Shown: piece by piece, positions 23,548 through 33,541 of the stretch
Position numbering within the stretch: position 1 is the first letter of the stretch
Layout of the letters: each line of letters opens with the position of its first letter
Source: Pelobates cultripes
Lineage: Eukaryota; Chordata; Amphibia; Anura; Pelobatidae
Length of the DNA: 64,000 nt
Direction: 5' to 3'
Assembly (NCBI GenBank): GCA_933207985.1
Contig: OW240916.1
Coordinates: forward strand, 261,820,897-261,884,896
Translations under genes and position numbers: made by a program
The notes under the pieces: model-generated
Seen by the model: the letters and a program-made list of their open reading frames with translations, nothing else
Told to the model about the DNA's origin: nothing
Databases searched by the model: none

Positions 23548-25020
23548 GATGGGGGGGGCAAAAGGGTGATAAAACATCAATCCAATTGTCACCCAAAACA
23601 AGAACAGAAGGTGCCTGTAGCAAGTGTGTTAAAAAAGGATAAGTTAGAGTCATGTCTACAAATGCTCGCAGTTTAGGGAATAAGATCCATGAACTTGTGG
23701 CAATAGTGGCAACTGATAATGTAGATTTAGTCGCTGTTACTGAGACATGGTATAATGAGAAAAATGACTGGGACATAGCAATACCAGGGTACTCTTTATA
23801 TAGAAAAGATAGGGAAGGCAAGAAAGGGGGAGGGGTGGCCCTGTATGTGAAGGATAGCATAAAATCTAGCCTAATAAAAGCCAGTGAGGCAAACATAGAG
23901 TCCGTTTGGGTTACGTTAGAATTTGGTAATCACACAGTAACTCGTGTAGGTGTGATTTATAGGCCCCCAGGACAAATTGAAGAGTTAGATAATCTACTAG
24001 TTGAGGAAATAGCTAAAATGACAATGAAGGGGGAAGTTATCATCAAGGATGACTTTAATCTTCCTGATGTAAATTGGAAAACAAAATTAGCTACTTGTGC
24101 CAGGAACACACATATTCTAAACTCTCTACTGGGATTGTCTCTAAAACAAGTTGTTGAGGAGCCAACTCGTAAAGAGGCCATACTAGATTTAGTGTTAACA
24201 AATGGAGATTTGGTATCAGATATTACTGTAGAATGAAAAAATATACAAACAGAGCCTAGCGCTTATTATACAACAAACAGAAATACTTATTGTGATAAAC
24301 TTTATACCATTTAGCTGCTAAACATTCATATGATCCCTTTCAATATCATCAATACAAAAAACAGATAAAAATAAATAGAGAATGTAGCGCTTTAAATACT
24401 TAGTGTCACCTTTTATATAGCTTGTGAGAGGGATTTTTTACTAGTATCCCTGATTCCACGTGTTTCTTTTTTCTTAATGGAGTGTAATAATCAGTTTTTT
24501 GATATTACTTGAGTGGAGATTTTTCACCAGTATCTCGAAACGTTTTTTTATTGCTGAAGGGAAATCTTTTTCACTCGTATTCCAATTAGGCAATAAATCT
24601 AGAAGATAATTATAGCAACATAGTATAGCCCATAACAGATTTTTAAAAATGTTATAAATATAGAAATGGCACACTTACAAACCCAGAGCTGCAAACTCAG
24701 CTCTAGTTGAATTCACTTCTGGGTCCGTTTAGGCGACCCACCCCTCAAAAGGAAATGATATTCAGTCCTGAAGGGGAATGGATATATAAAGAAAGATAGC
24801 GTAATATTGTTAAAATAAATGAATCCCTTGTAAAGAAATCCCATAAATGGGTACTCACAAACGTGGAGTCTGACTGACTCTCTTATTGAACTTTATGCAG
24901 GCTAGGGGCTGCATTCCCATAAGGAATAGTAAAGGTGTCGAACCAGGTAAATGTAGAATAAAAAATTGAATAATTTATTAAATCTATAAAAGAAAATAAG
25001 GAACAATGTCCCAATAAAAA

Positions 25021-25064
25021 CCGGAACGCGTTTCACCACTTCGTTGTGGCTTCCTCAACCGGAT
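25021..25064 (-). ncRNA. Hammerhead-like motif, unit 1
   Basis: On the minus strand: ATCCGG (stem I), TTGAGGA (box 1; consensus CUGANGA with C changed to T), AGCCAC-loop-GTGGT (stem II), GAAA, CGCG (short stem III), TT, CCGGTT (stem I return). The fold is complete, with one core change. Confidence 0.6.
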
Positions 25065-25329
25065 AAATCAGCTGATCAGGGGGGGAATGGATATATAAAG
25101 AAAGATAGCGTAATATTGTTAAAATAAATGAATCCCTTGTAAAGAAATCCCATAAATGGGTACTCACAAACGTGGAGTCTGACTGACTCTCTTATCGAAC
25201 TTTATGCAGGCTAGGGGCTGCATTCCCATAAGGAATAGTAAAGGTGTCGAACCAGGTAAATGTAGAATAAAAAATTGAATAATTTATTAAATCTATAAAA
25301 GAAAATAAGGAACAATGTCCCAATAAAAA

Positions 25330-25373
25330 CCGGAACGCGTTTCACCACTTCGTTGTGGCTTCCTCAACCGGAT
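25330..25373 (-). ncRNA. Hammerhead-like motif, unit 2 (tandem copy)
   Basis: Same sequence as the motif at 25,021, one 309-bp period downstream. Confidence 0.6.
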
Positions 25374-25412
25374 AAATCAGCTGAATGGTTAAATGGTATA
25401 AATCAGCTGATT

Positions 25413-25454
25413 TATCCGCTTGAGGAAGCCACAACGAAGTGGTTAACGCGTCGG
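25413..25454 (+). ncRNA. Hammerhead-like motif, inverted third copy, decayed
   Basis: The same stem II and box 1 as the two tandem copies, but on the plus strand. Box 2 is TTAA in place of GAAA, so it should be inactive. Confidence 0.5.
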
Positions 25455-28290
25455 CCACAGCCTCTTTATTCCCACAATAAAACCCAGGCCCCAATTCAAC
25501 CTACTCCCGCATTACAGGCCGGCCTAAGATACATGCGGCCAGCAGGATTAACAGGCTGTTACAAAGATGTACCACATTCCCATTCAGGGACTGAATATCA
25601 TTTCCTTTTGAGGGGTGGGTCGCCTAAACGGACCCAGAAGTGAATTCAACTAGAGCTGAGTTTGCAGCTCTGGGTTTGTAAGTGTGCCATTTCTATATTT
25701 ATAACATTTTAAAAAATCTGTTATGGGCTATACTATGTTGCTATAATTATCTTCTAGATTTATTGCCTACTTGGAATACGAGTGAAAAAGATTTCCCTTC
25801 AGCAATAAAAAAACGTTTCGAGATACTGGTGAAAAATCTCCACTCAAGTAATATCAAAAAACTGATTATTACACTCCATTAAGAAAAAAGAAACACGTGG
25901 AATCAGGGATACTAGTAAAAAATCCCTCTCACAAGCTATATAAAAGGTGACACTAAGTATTTAAAGCGCTACATTCTCTATTTATTTTTATCAGATATTA
26001 CTGTAGGTCAAAGTTTAGGATCCAGTGATCATCAGTCAGTGTGGTTTAATATAAGAACAGTGACTGAGTCACACCACACAAAAAAAAAAGTTTTAGACTT
26101 TAGAAATTTAGAATATGGGTAGAGGAGTCATTATCAGACTGGAGCAATTTAAATGGAGTCCAAGAGAAATGGGATTATTTAAAAGTTGCACTATTGAAGG
26201 CAACAGAAAATTGCATTAGGCTTGTCAGTAAAAGCAAAAAATTCAAGAAACCACTGTGGTACTCCGCAAATGTGGCCAAAATAGTTAAAAACAAAAAGTT
26301 AGCATTTAGGAATTATAAAAAAAACCAGAGTGAGGAAGACAAAATGATCTATAAGATTAGGCACAAAGAGGCTAAGCAAGTTATAAGAGCTTCCAAATCA
26401 CACACAGAAGAACAAATAGCACAGTCTTTAAAAAAGGGGGACAACACATTTTTTAGATACATAAATGAGAAAAGAAAAGTAAAACAAGGATTAGTTAGAT
26501 TAAAAACAAAAGAAGGAAGGTATGTAGAAGAGGATAAAGGTCTAGCTGACTGCCTCAGTGAATATTATTGTTCAGTATTTAAAGATGAAAATGAAGGAAA
26601 GGGGCCTCAGTTAGGAAAAAGGACAAATTAGTCATTTGTTACATGTGAGTTTACAGAGGAAGAGGTTCTATTTCAACTGTGAAAAGTAAAGACAAATAAG
26701 TCAATGGGGCCTGATGGAATACACCCAAAGTTATTAAAAAGAGCTTAGTGGTGTACTAGCAAAACCATTAACAGATTTAACCAATCATTGCTAACAGGAG
26801 TAGTCCCAGGAGATTGGAAGTTAGTGAATGTTGTGCCCATTCACAAGAAAGGTAGTAGGGAGGAGTCGGGCAACTAAAGGCCAGTAAGCCTTACTTCAGT
26901 AGTGTGGAAAGTAATTGAAACCATGTTAAAGGATAGGATTGTTGAACATCTAAAATCACATGGATTTCAAGATCAGAGACAACATGGGTTTACTTCAGGG
27001 AGATCATGCCAAACTAATCTTATTGATTTTTTGGATTGGGTAACTAAAATAATAGATCAGGGTGGTGCAGTAGATATTGCTTACCTCGATTTCAATGAGG
27101 CTTTTGACACTGTTGCACATAGAAGGCGTATCAATAAACTGCAATCTTTAAGTTTGGATTCCAATATTGTTGAATGGGTAAGGCAGTGGCTGAGTGACAG
27201 GCAACAGAGGGTTGTAGTTAATGGAATATATTCGAAGCTTGGACTTGTCACCAGTGGGGTACCTCAGGGATCTGTACTTGGACCCATTCTCTTTAATATT
27301 TTTATTAGCGATATTGCAGAAGGTCTTGATGGTAAGGTATGTCTTTTTTCTGATGATACTAAGATATGTAACAGGGTTGATGTTCCAGGAGGGATAAGCC
27401 AAATGGCAAATGATTTAGGTAAACTAGAAAAATGGTCAGAATTGTGGCAACTGACATTTAATGTGGATAAGTGCAAGATAATGCATCTTGGACGTAAAAA
27501 CCCAAGGGCAGAGTACAGAATATTTGATAGAGTCCTAACCTCAACATATGAGGAAAGGGATTTAGGGGTGATTATTTCTGATGAATTAAAGGTAGGCAGA
27601 CAATGTAATAGAGCAGCAGGAAATGCTAGCAGAATGCTTGGTTGTATAGGGAGAGGTATTAGCAGTAGAAAGAGGGAAGTGCTCATGCCATTGTACAGAA
27701 CACTGGTGAGACCTCACTTGGAGTATTGTACACAGTACTGGAGACCGTATCTTCAGAAGGATATTGATACCTTAGAGAGGGTTCAGAGAAGGGCTACTAA
27801 ACTGGTTCATGGATTGTGGGATAAAACTTACCAGGAAAGGTTAAAGGATCTTAACATGTATAGCTTGGAGGAAAGACGAGACAGGGGGGATATGATAGAA
27901 ACATTTAAATATATAAAGGGAATCAACACAGTAAAGGAGGAGACTATATTTAAAAGAAGAAAAACTACCACAACAAGAGGACATAGTCTTAAATTAGAGG
28001 GACAAAAGGTTTAAAAATAATATCAGGAAGTATTACTTTACTGAGAGGGTAGTGGATGCATGGAATAGCCTTCCAGCTGAAGTGGTAGAGGTTAACACAG
28101 TAAAGGAGTTTAAGCATGCGTGGGATAGGCATAAGGCTATCCTAACTATAAGATAAGACTATGGACTAATGAAAGTATTTAAAAAAATTGGGCAGACTAG
28201 ATGGGCCGAATGGTTCTTATCTGCCGTCACATTCTATGTTTCTATGTTTCTTAAGCGGTAGTGGTTCATGTGACTATAGTGATCCTTTAA

Positions 28291-28798
28291 GGACAAGACA
28301 AGTTTTCTTGTTTTACACAGCAAAGACATTTAAAAGGATCAGTTAAGCTGTGTTATGTAAAATCTGAATTGCTAAATGTCTTTAAATATAGAAATAACAT
28401 ATACTTTCTGCAGTGTGTGTTTGACCTCCGAGTGCATTGAAATATGCTCTGCGCTATCCCTTACTCTGGTACTAAAAGGTCTGAAAATGCAATGCCTTTT
28501 TTTCTGATAACTCTGCTTCTATTTTAAGTAGAAGATCACAATGACATTACTAACAGCTTTAAAATACAAACTGGATTTTCTTGTCAGTTGACGGATCACA
28601 CAAAGATAAGAACTCTTGCAGCTTCTTCCTAATGGTACAATTAGAAAAAAATCATTCACTACATTTATATGAAATGGACATTTGCTGAATTATTGCATTA
28701 AAAAAGAAACAAGAATGAAGAACTCACTCAATAAGCAGTCATTTGTAGTAGGGACAACATAGTCGTATACAGAAATCTAGCTTATAATAATCATAACA
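28291..28798. other. Unassigned sequence
   Basis: Nothing recognised between the miniature element and the Ngaro-like element. Confidence 0.4.
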
Positions 28799-30316
28799 TC
28801 AATGAGTTGGAACCAGCTGGTTGTAGTGTGCCAGAACCGACAAAGCAGTAGGCCTGTAATAAAAGTGGGCAAAAAGAAAATACCATAAGACGTAAGATAA
28901 GTCACAGCAAGCTTGTCTTAATTCTTTAACAGGATTAGGTATGTAGAGGGTGTAGGCTGAGGACTTCCAGCGTCCCATTGCCTTGATAATGTGAGTGGGT
29001 ACGTGATTAGCAGATGCTGTAGATGCTGCCCCAATTCGGAAAGAATGACCTGAGAAATGATTGGGGTTTAGGCCGAGCCTAGTCAACAGTAGACGTACAT
29101 AGAGCATAAATTTTGTTGTAGTCAGAATGTTTCCATGTAGTTCGAACAAAGGTTGTAGAGGTTGTTTGTGGAGTGAGAGTAAATAAGTGTCAAAAACTTG
29201 TATGGGGCACCATTTGTTATGAGTAGGATACAAGGGGATTTCAGTAGTATAACCTATGGTGCTGGTTTTAGATTGTTTTAAAATTAGTAAGTAATGGTCA
29301 TTATGATTTTGCAAGTCTATAGTTCTTAGGCAGTCGGAGGTTGTAATGGTCCTAGTCGTGAATTTGTTGGGTTGGAGAAACCCATAAAAAGCTAAATATA
29401 TAGCTGTCTTTATTACGGTATTGGTTATGGGTTCGAAAGGAGAAGAATCTAATAAATTGCTTAGTGAATGGAATATGTTGTTGTCTATGGGTAGTCTTTG
29501 TGAGGGGACATGTGTGTCCAATTTTTTAATGCCTTTAAGTATTGTCTTAATTTGATATGAGAACAGGAAACCTGTAGCGTTGGGTTGTTGGATAAGCATG
29601 TGGTGTTGAACGCCCGTAAGGTACAATTTTATAGTGTTGAATGATAATTTAAGGTTGATGTGGCAAAAAGAAGTGAAACCCAGTATTGATTCTAACGTGA
29701 ACATGTCGTGGATGTGGAATTCAGTGATAAATGTATTGAATACGTGAAAAGCCGTGTCGTATGTGTTTCTAGTGTTTACTGAAAGTGCAAGGTGAGAAAT
29801 GTGACGTGCGTGATCTAACAAAGCTTTTAATCCATTATCATGTCTCGGAAGAGTGGGGCAGGAGTTACCAGTCTGGAAGCAGAGGGTAGTGTCGTGAACA
29901 AATCCTGAAAACGAAAATCGAGACAAGTGATCAGCACCAGTGTTTGTGCACCCCGGAACGTGAATACATGTGATAAAGAATTGACAGGTGGCTGCTACCC
30001 ATGTGAGTCGTCTCAGGAGTCTCATAATTACCAGGGATGCTGACCGGCCTTTATTGACAATATGGCATGTAGCCATATTATCCGAGTAGCACCTAACCAT
30101 GTGACCGGACCAATGTGGTCCCCAGGCAATGGCCGCTGCCACGATTGGGTGCAGCTCAAATAAAGCTGAGGTCTCGGTGAATTTGGGCAGTGATTTGACT
30201 TCGGTCGGCAATGGTTCCCAAAGCCATTGATCTCCCCAGATGGCTGCAAAACCTGTGATTGCTGCGGCATCTGTCCACAGTGTAGGGGAAGTGTCAGAGT
30301 GGGGTGGTATAAACAT
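28799..30316 (-). pseudogene. RNase H - tyrosine recombinase (C-terminal half of pol)
   Basis: RNase H removes template RNA; the tyrosine recombinase inserts the circular DNA product. In this 505-residue frame the RNase H part occupies about residues 10-135, with TDAA (Asp16), FELHPI (Glu54), YSDN (Asp79) and ADHLSR (Asp129). The recombinase spans about 170-480: GHSFRIGAAS (His424, Arg427), GRWKSSAYTLYI (Trp450 and the probable nucleophile Tyr458). The first catalytic Arg, expected in the GFLRP motif, is Gln315 (codon 29,374-29,372, CAA). That is one CpG-type change from CGA. The frame joins the reverse transcriptase in phase across a single TGA at 30,322-30,320. It reads cleanly otherwise, so it is recently dead, or the stop may be polymorphic. 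Confidence 0.88.
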
Positions 30317-30319
30317 GGC

Positions 30320-31340
30320 TCACCCGTTCCAAGGGGTGAGAAAAAAAACCCACATCCGTAAATCAGATGTTGCGTGGCCGTCTAACGTGATACGTGAAGT
30401 GTCTGAGGTGAATTGTGGAAATAGGGAGAGTAGATGTGAAATGAAAGATCTACCTTGTGGAATGATCCTCATTGCAAAGTTGAGCGAACCCAGCAGTGAT
30501 TGCAGTTCTTTCCGAGTGCGACACCCCTGCAGTAGGTAGTGTTCGATGCTTGCCAGGGTACACTCAATTTTGTCCTGAGGGAGGCTAGCCTGCATGTGTA
30601 CAGTGTCTAGTTGTATACCCAAAAATTGCATGTTGGTGTCGGGGCCCAACGTCTTGTGCGGGGAGACAGGGATAGTGAGGGATTCAAACCAAGCCAACAT
30701 GTGTTTCAAACTACTTGGGGGGAGTGTGTTGTTCTCGATCGTGAGGAAATCATCCTGATAATGAATGACCGAAGGACATTTCCACACATTAAGTAATAAC
30801 CAACACAACGCTTCTGCAAATGTGTCAAAAATACGTTGGCTACTTTTGGAGCCAAAAGTGAAACGGGTGAAGAAATAATATAACATTTGCCATTTAATGC
30901 AGTGAAGGTGCCAAAGGGAAGGGTGAATGGGAAGTAACTTGAAGGCATTCACTACATCCATTTTACTTAACCATGCCCCTGTGCCTGCTTTAATGATGGC
31001 CCCTATGGCATGGTTGATAGTGGCGTAATGTAGTGAAAACACTTCGGAAGGTAAGAGTGAGTTTAGGCAGGGGACCGTGGAGGAATGTGGTGCTGATAAA
31101 TCAATGATCAGTCTAGGTTTGAGTGAGTTTTTTCCCGTGACAACCCCAATGGGGTTGGTTCTCCAAGACGTGAAAGGTGGTGAAAAGAATGGGCCCAACA
31201 AGAACCCTTGGTTTACCTCGGTCATAACGAGTTTGTGTACCAACTGTGGGTCATCTAGTGTGGATAGTAGGTTGTCACATAACAGCGTACCTATAGGTAA
31301 ATGTATCAACCCGGTGTGAAATCCCTCAGTCAGTCCCGTT
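30320..31340 (-). pseudogene. Ngaro-like reverse transcriptase
   Basis: This is the RNA-dependent DNA polymerase of the element. The frame reads through NYLLTGLTEGFHTG (conserved entry motif), GFLLGPFFSPPF, RLIIDLSAPH, SKMDVVNAFKLLPIHP (first catalytic Asp), FTFGSKSSQRIFD and HYQDDFLTI (the catalytic Asp pair), then the thumb with SLLGSLNFAMRIIPQGRSF. A Met lies at 31,309, but conserved sequence begins upstream, so no start can be chosen; gag and pol were probably joined before the LTR insertion. It ends at a TGA in phase with the RNase H frame, where CGA would read on through. All key residues are visible. Confidence 0.9.
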
Positions 31341-31358
31341 AAAAGATAGTTACTGAAA

Positions 31359-32409
31359 TGGCATCAGATTACTCACCCCTTTGTAGATGTTGTGACGAAG
31401 TGCCCTTCGCCACTTGGTCCTGGAGAGGCCTACTTGCCAGCCTCCTCCCCTGTGACTATGACTCTTTCACGTATCTGGCTTTAAAGCCCCTAGTCTACCT
31501 TCAGACAGACTATTTATGTAGGCTGCTTTATTTATCTTATGTTTTAGTCACCCTGTACCCATTACAGGTGCAGGGTGTGTGTAATGTAATTGTTTATAGT
31601 GTGTGTGTGTATGTACTGTGTAATGTATTGCCTGCTCTCTTGTATTGCTGAGGTTTGCTACCAACTAGGTGGGTTTGGCTATGGAGCTGGTCTAGTGCCC
31701 TCTGTTGGTAGCAACATCAATATGCACTACCTGAATTGCAAGACTGGTTCATTTGCATATTCGGGTAGATTTGCATTTTGCTAATTCTGCAGGCAGGTGA
31801 GATATTTACTGTTAAATATTGTCTCCCCCCACCCCTTTAAAAATGTGCCATTGTGTTGTGATAAGTCACTGTGTGTTTTTTGATATGGTTTGACTGTTTG
31901 TGATTTTATTGAGGTTTCACAACAATGTTATTGTGGTGACTGTATTGGCTGGTCCCAAGGGAATAAAGGTTTTGACAGTTCTTCTTGATCCCTCTAAATG
32001 TAGCCTTGTCTCGTTATTGGAGGGAGTTGTTATAATCACACTGGGGATTGCTATGCTCTGCATGCTCCCCTGAGCTTGAGGCACTTAGCTCTTTTAAGAG
32101 CTTGTTCCTGACACGCTCTCCTTGGAGGAGGGGTCTTCACCACACAGTCCTGGATGCTGGAGGTTCGTACAGGGTGGAAGGAAGAGTTCTTTCCCACACA
32201 GTCCTGGAGGACAGAAGCTGATCCAGGGTGGAAGGAAGACGGCGAGACTCCAGTCAAGATACGGCGGTTGTGGAGTCTGCGGTGGTTGTGGTGTCTGCTG
32301 CAGCGCTTGGAGTCCTCAGGAAGCGCTAGGAGCATCCGTCAACGGAGGGTACTCAGTCGGAGTACAAGGAGCTCCGTTACAGATGTAACAAAGGGGTGAG
32401 CAATCTGAT
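31359..32409. repeat. Short inverted repeat bracketing the solo LTR
   Basis: CATCAGATTACTCACCCCTTTGT lies just left of the LTR (31,359-31,384), and its near-perfect complement lies just right of it (32,387-32,409). They sit outside the GATGT duplication, so they were present before insertion as a palindrome with a short loop. The right arm is gag coding sequence. Confidence 0.8.
31391..32381. mobile_element. Solo LTR with 5-bp target duplication
   Basis: It begins TGTGACGAAG and ends CCGTTACA, so it has TG...CA ends with an imperfect inverted TGTGACG/CGTTACA. GATGT lies on both sides (31,386-31,390 and 32,382-32,386). An AATAAA with downstream GT-rich sequence near 31,970 is consistent with an LTR R region. 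No internal retroviral or gypsy sequence is attached. A 5-bp duplication fits several LTR groups. The related repeat at 51,672-52,485 shares 'tctggagaggc' near its start and a poly-A signal region. Confidence 0.82.
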
Positions 32410-33541
32410 GTTCACGCACATAAGATACGGTTTAGGAAATGCTTTATTTGGGCACATTGTCTTGGAATGGGCCCTGAAACAGTGTGAAGATACATGCATT
32501 AACCTGCAAGAACTGAAACCACAATTCCCCGCGTTAAAATTATTGCAAACTTGGGATTTGCCTAAAAATACAATATCCCTGCCCAGTTTGTCTTTTAATC
32601 CTCTAGTAGGTCTTTGGAAGTTAGAAGCCGTTTGGTTTTGTTCAATTTCAACCGAATTCGGGCAGAAATTGGTTCTATGCGTTGCCGATGCACACACTGC
32701 ACAAGCTGGGGGTCTGAGGCCTGCAAAGTGCATGCAGAATAGCTCTGTGTCCAACTTGTTCCAATTTATGCGTAAATTGAACTGAGCCAGAGCCGCAGCC
32801 ACCTTTGCAGAGAAGGAACGGTGGTAATCGTAAAAAACGGTACCACCGTATTTGTGCCCCAGATCCACCATCTTGTGCATGTATGCATCCAACTCTGCTC
32901 TTCTCTCAGGAAAAACCCCAGCACGAATTCAGGAATGGACAATTTCTTATTTAGCCGGGGGTCTCTAGCCCTTAGTACAACAGAAATATCCCTGTATGCA
33001 AAGGTCCTATTCTCCAGGACATCCTGGGAGGCAATGAGGCCAAGTTAATGTCCTTGCCTTCCAGAATGTCCTTTTTAAGGGAGATGGGACTATATGCGAG
33101 GGATTAATTGATTCTATAGCCGCCATAGCTTCAAAGGAATTACCGGGTATAGCATTAGAGAGAGGATGACTGGTGACCGCAGTATTGGTAGTGGACTGAT
33201 TAGCCCCAGCCTCCATTTTATCCAGCCTGTCACTTATTGTGCCAATGGATGCCATTAGAGACGTCATCATGGCATGAAAAGCAGGTAATTGAGTCCCCGC
33301 TAGGGCCTTCCCCCGCCTCGGAGTTGTCGGTGGTAGTGTTCAGTAATCTAAACAACTCCGTAGCTGGGAAAGTAGCTGGGAAAGGGATGCAGCGTCTTCT
33401 GAGTTCAGCTGTGAGACGTGGGATGGTCCATGTTTTAAGGGACGAAGGGCTATTCCCATCTGCACCAGGCACAGGGGTACCAGGCCTAGCAGGTGTGCTG
33501 GGTAGTGAAAGTTCCTCAGGGATATCAGGAGTTTGTGACAT
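32388..33541 (-). pseudogene. Ngaro gag-like protein with SAP-like and zinc-finger segments
   Basis: This is the structural or nucleic-acid-binding protein of the element. It starts at MSQTPDIPEE (33,541). Residues about 30-65 (LKTWTIPRLTAELRRR...) resemble a SAP DNA-binding helix pair. The frame then shifts near 33,240 to a linker (MMTSLMASIG..., 33,270-33,007), and shifts again to 32,892-32,388. There a globular part is followed by two Cys-rich motifs: CAVCASATHRTNFCP, and a CCCH-like CNNFNAGNCGF with following Cys and His. It ends at VNIRLLTP, where the palindrome and the LTR break the pol junction. Two frameshifts make it a pseudogene. The SAP call is tentative. Confidence 0.72.

Larger units (their letters stand above)
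24232..25988. mobile_element. Penelope-derived non-coding insertion (tandem and inverted terminal repeats)
   Basis: The insertion is flanked by an 18-bp direct repeat, TATCAGATATTACTGTAG, at 24,214-24,231 and 25,989-26,006. The intact CR1 sister shows this string once, confirming target duplication. Inside, arms of about 405 bp (24,363-24,768 and 25,583-25,988) are inverted and nearly identical. Between them a 309-bp unit is repeated in tandem (24,777 and 25,086). Each unit carries a hammerhead-like core. No coding region is present. Tandem and inverted partial terminal repeats are a known habit of Penelope-like elements; that family call is inference from the hammerhead-like cores. Confidence 0.75.
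23652..28156 (+). pseudogene. CR1 ORF2: endonuclease + reverse transcriptase, interrupted
   Basis: The endonuclease reads from 23,652 (MSTNARSLGNK) with ETWYNE and YRPPG. The GDFN box is DDFN (Gly to Asp). It stops at 24,231 inside the Penelope-derived insertion and resumes at about 26,000 with GSSDHQSV. A basic linker (26,194-26,631) follows, then stops and frame changes to 26,900. The reverse transcriptase reads for 370 codons (26,902-28,014): HGFTSGRSCQTNL, YLDFNEAFDTV (first catalytic Asp), [11 protein letters not shown], and FSDDTK, which replaces the usual FADD box but keeps both Asp. The C-terminal region (RPHLEYCTQYWRP, RVQRRATKLVHG) runs on to 28,156 after a one-base shift. It is one interrupted, decayed polymerase gene. 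Confidence 0.9.
22145..28250 (+). mobile_element. CR1-type LINE, near full length, interrupted
   Basis: The order is 5' monomers, ORF1, ORF2 and a 3' end with TTTCTATG-type 8-bp repeats (to 28,250). Removing the 1.76-kb Penelope-derived insertion at 24,232-25,988 leaves about 4.35 kb. CTTAA is present at both edges and may be a 4-5 bp target duplication. Sequence similarity to the copy at 14,663-18,499 is high, so both are relatively recent members of one family. Confidence 0.9.
21706..28290. mobile_element. Family A TTAA miniature element split by a LINE
   Basis: The left part is 21,706-22,144 (TTAAAGGAACACTATAG...) and the right part is 28,251-28,290 (...CTATAGTGATCCTTTAA), with TTAA at both ends. 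The left part stops at 'aaccactaccttaa' and the right part resumes at 'ttaagcggtagtggtt'. Rejoined, they make a palindrome with one shared (C)TTAA. The intervening 6.1 kb is the CR1 below. Without it the element is about 475 bp. Confidence 0.8.
28799..33541 (-). mobile_element. Ngaro/DIRS-type tyrosine-recombinase retrotransposon
   Basis: On the minus strand the order is gag-like ORF (33,541-32,388), reverse transcriptase (31,340-30,320), RNase H and tyrosine recombinase (30,316-28,799). This set, with a recombinase in place of a DDE integrase, defines the DIRS order; RT motifs such as GPFFSPPF and KLLPIHPS fit Ngaro-like members. A solo LTR splits gag from pol. I could not find the split direct repeats expected at Ngaro ends; the 5' region probably extends to about 34,990. 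Confidence 0.85.

Noticed and set aside
31358..32399. Plus-strand open frames suggesting a small gene between Ngaro gag and pol
   Set aside because: They lie in the solo LTR, whose TG...CA ends and GATGT duplication explain the segment.
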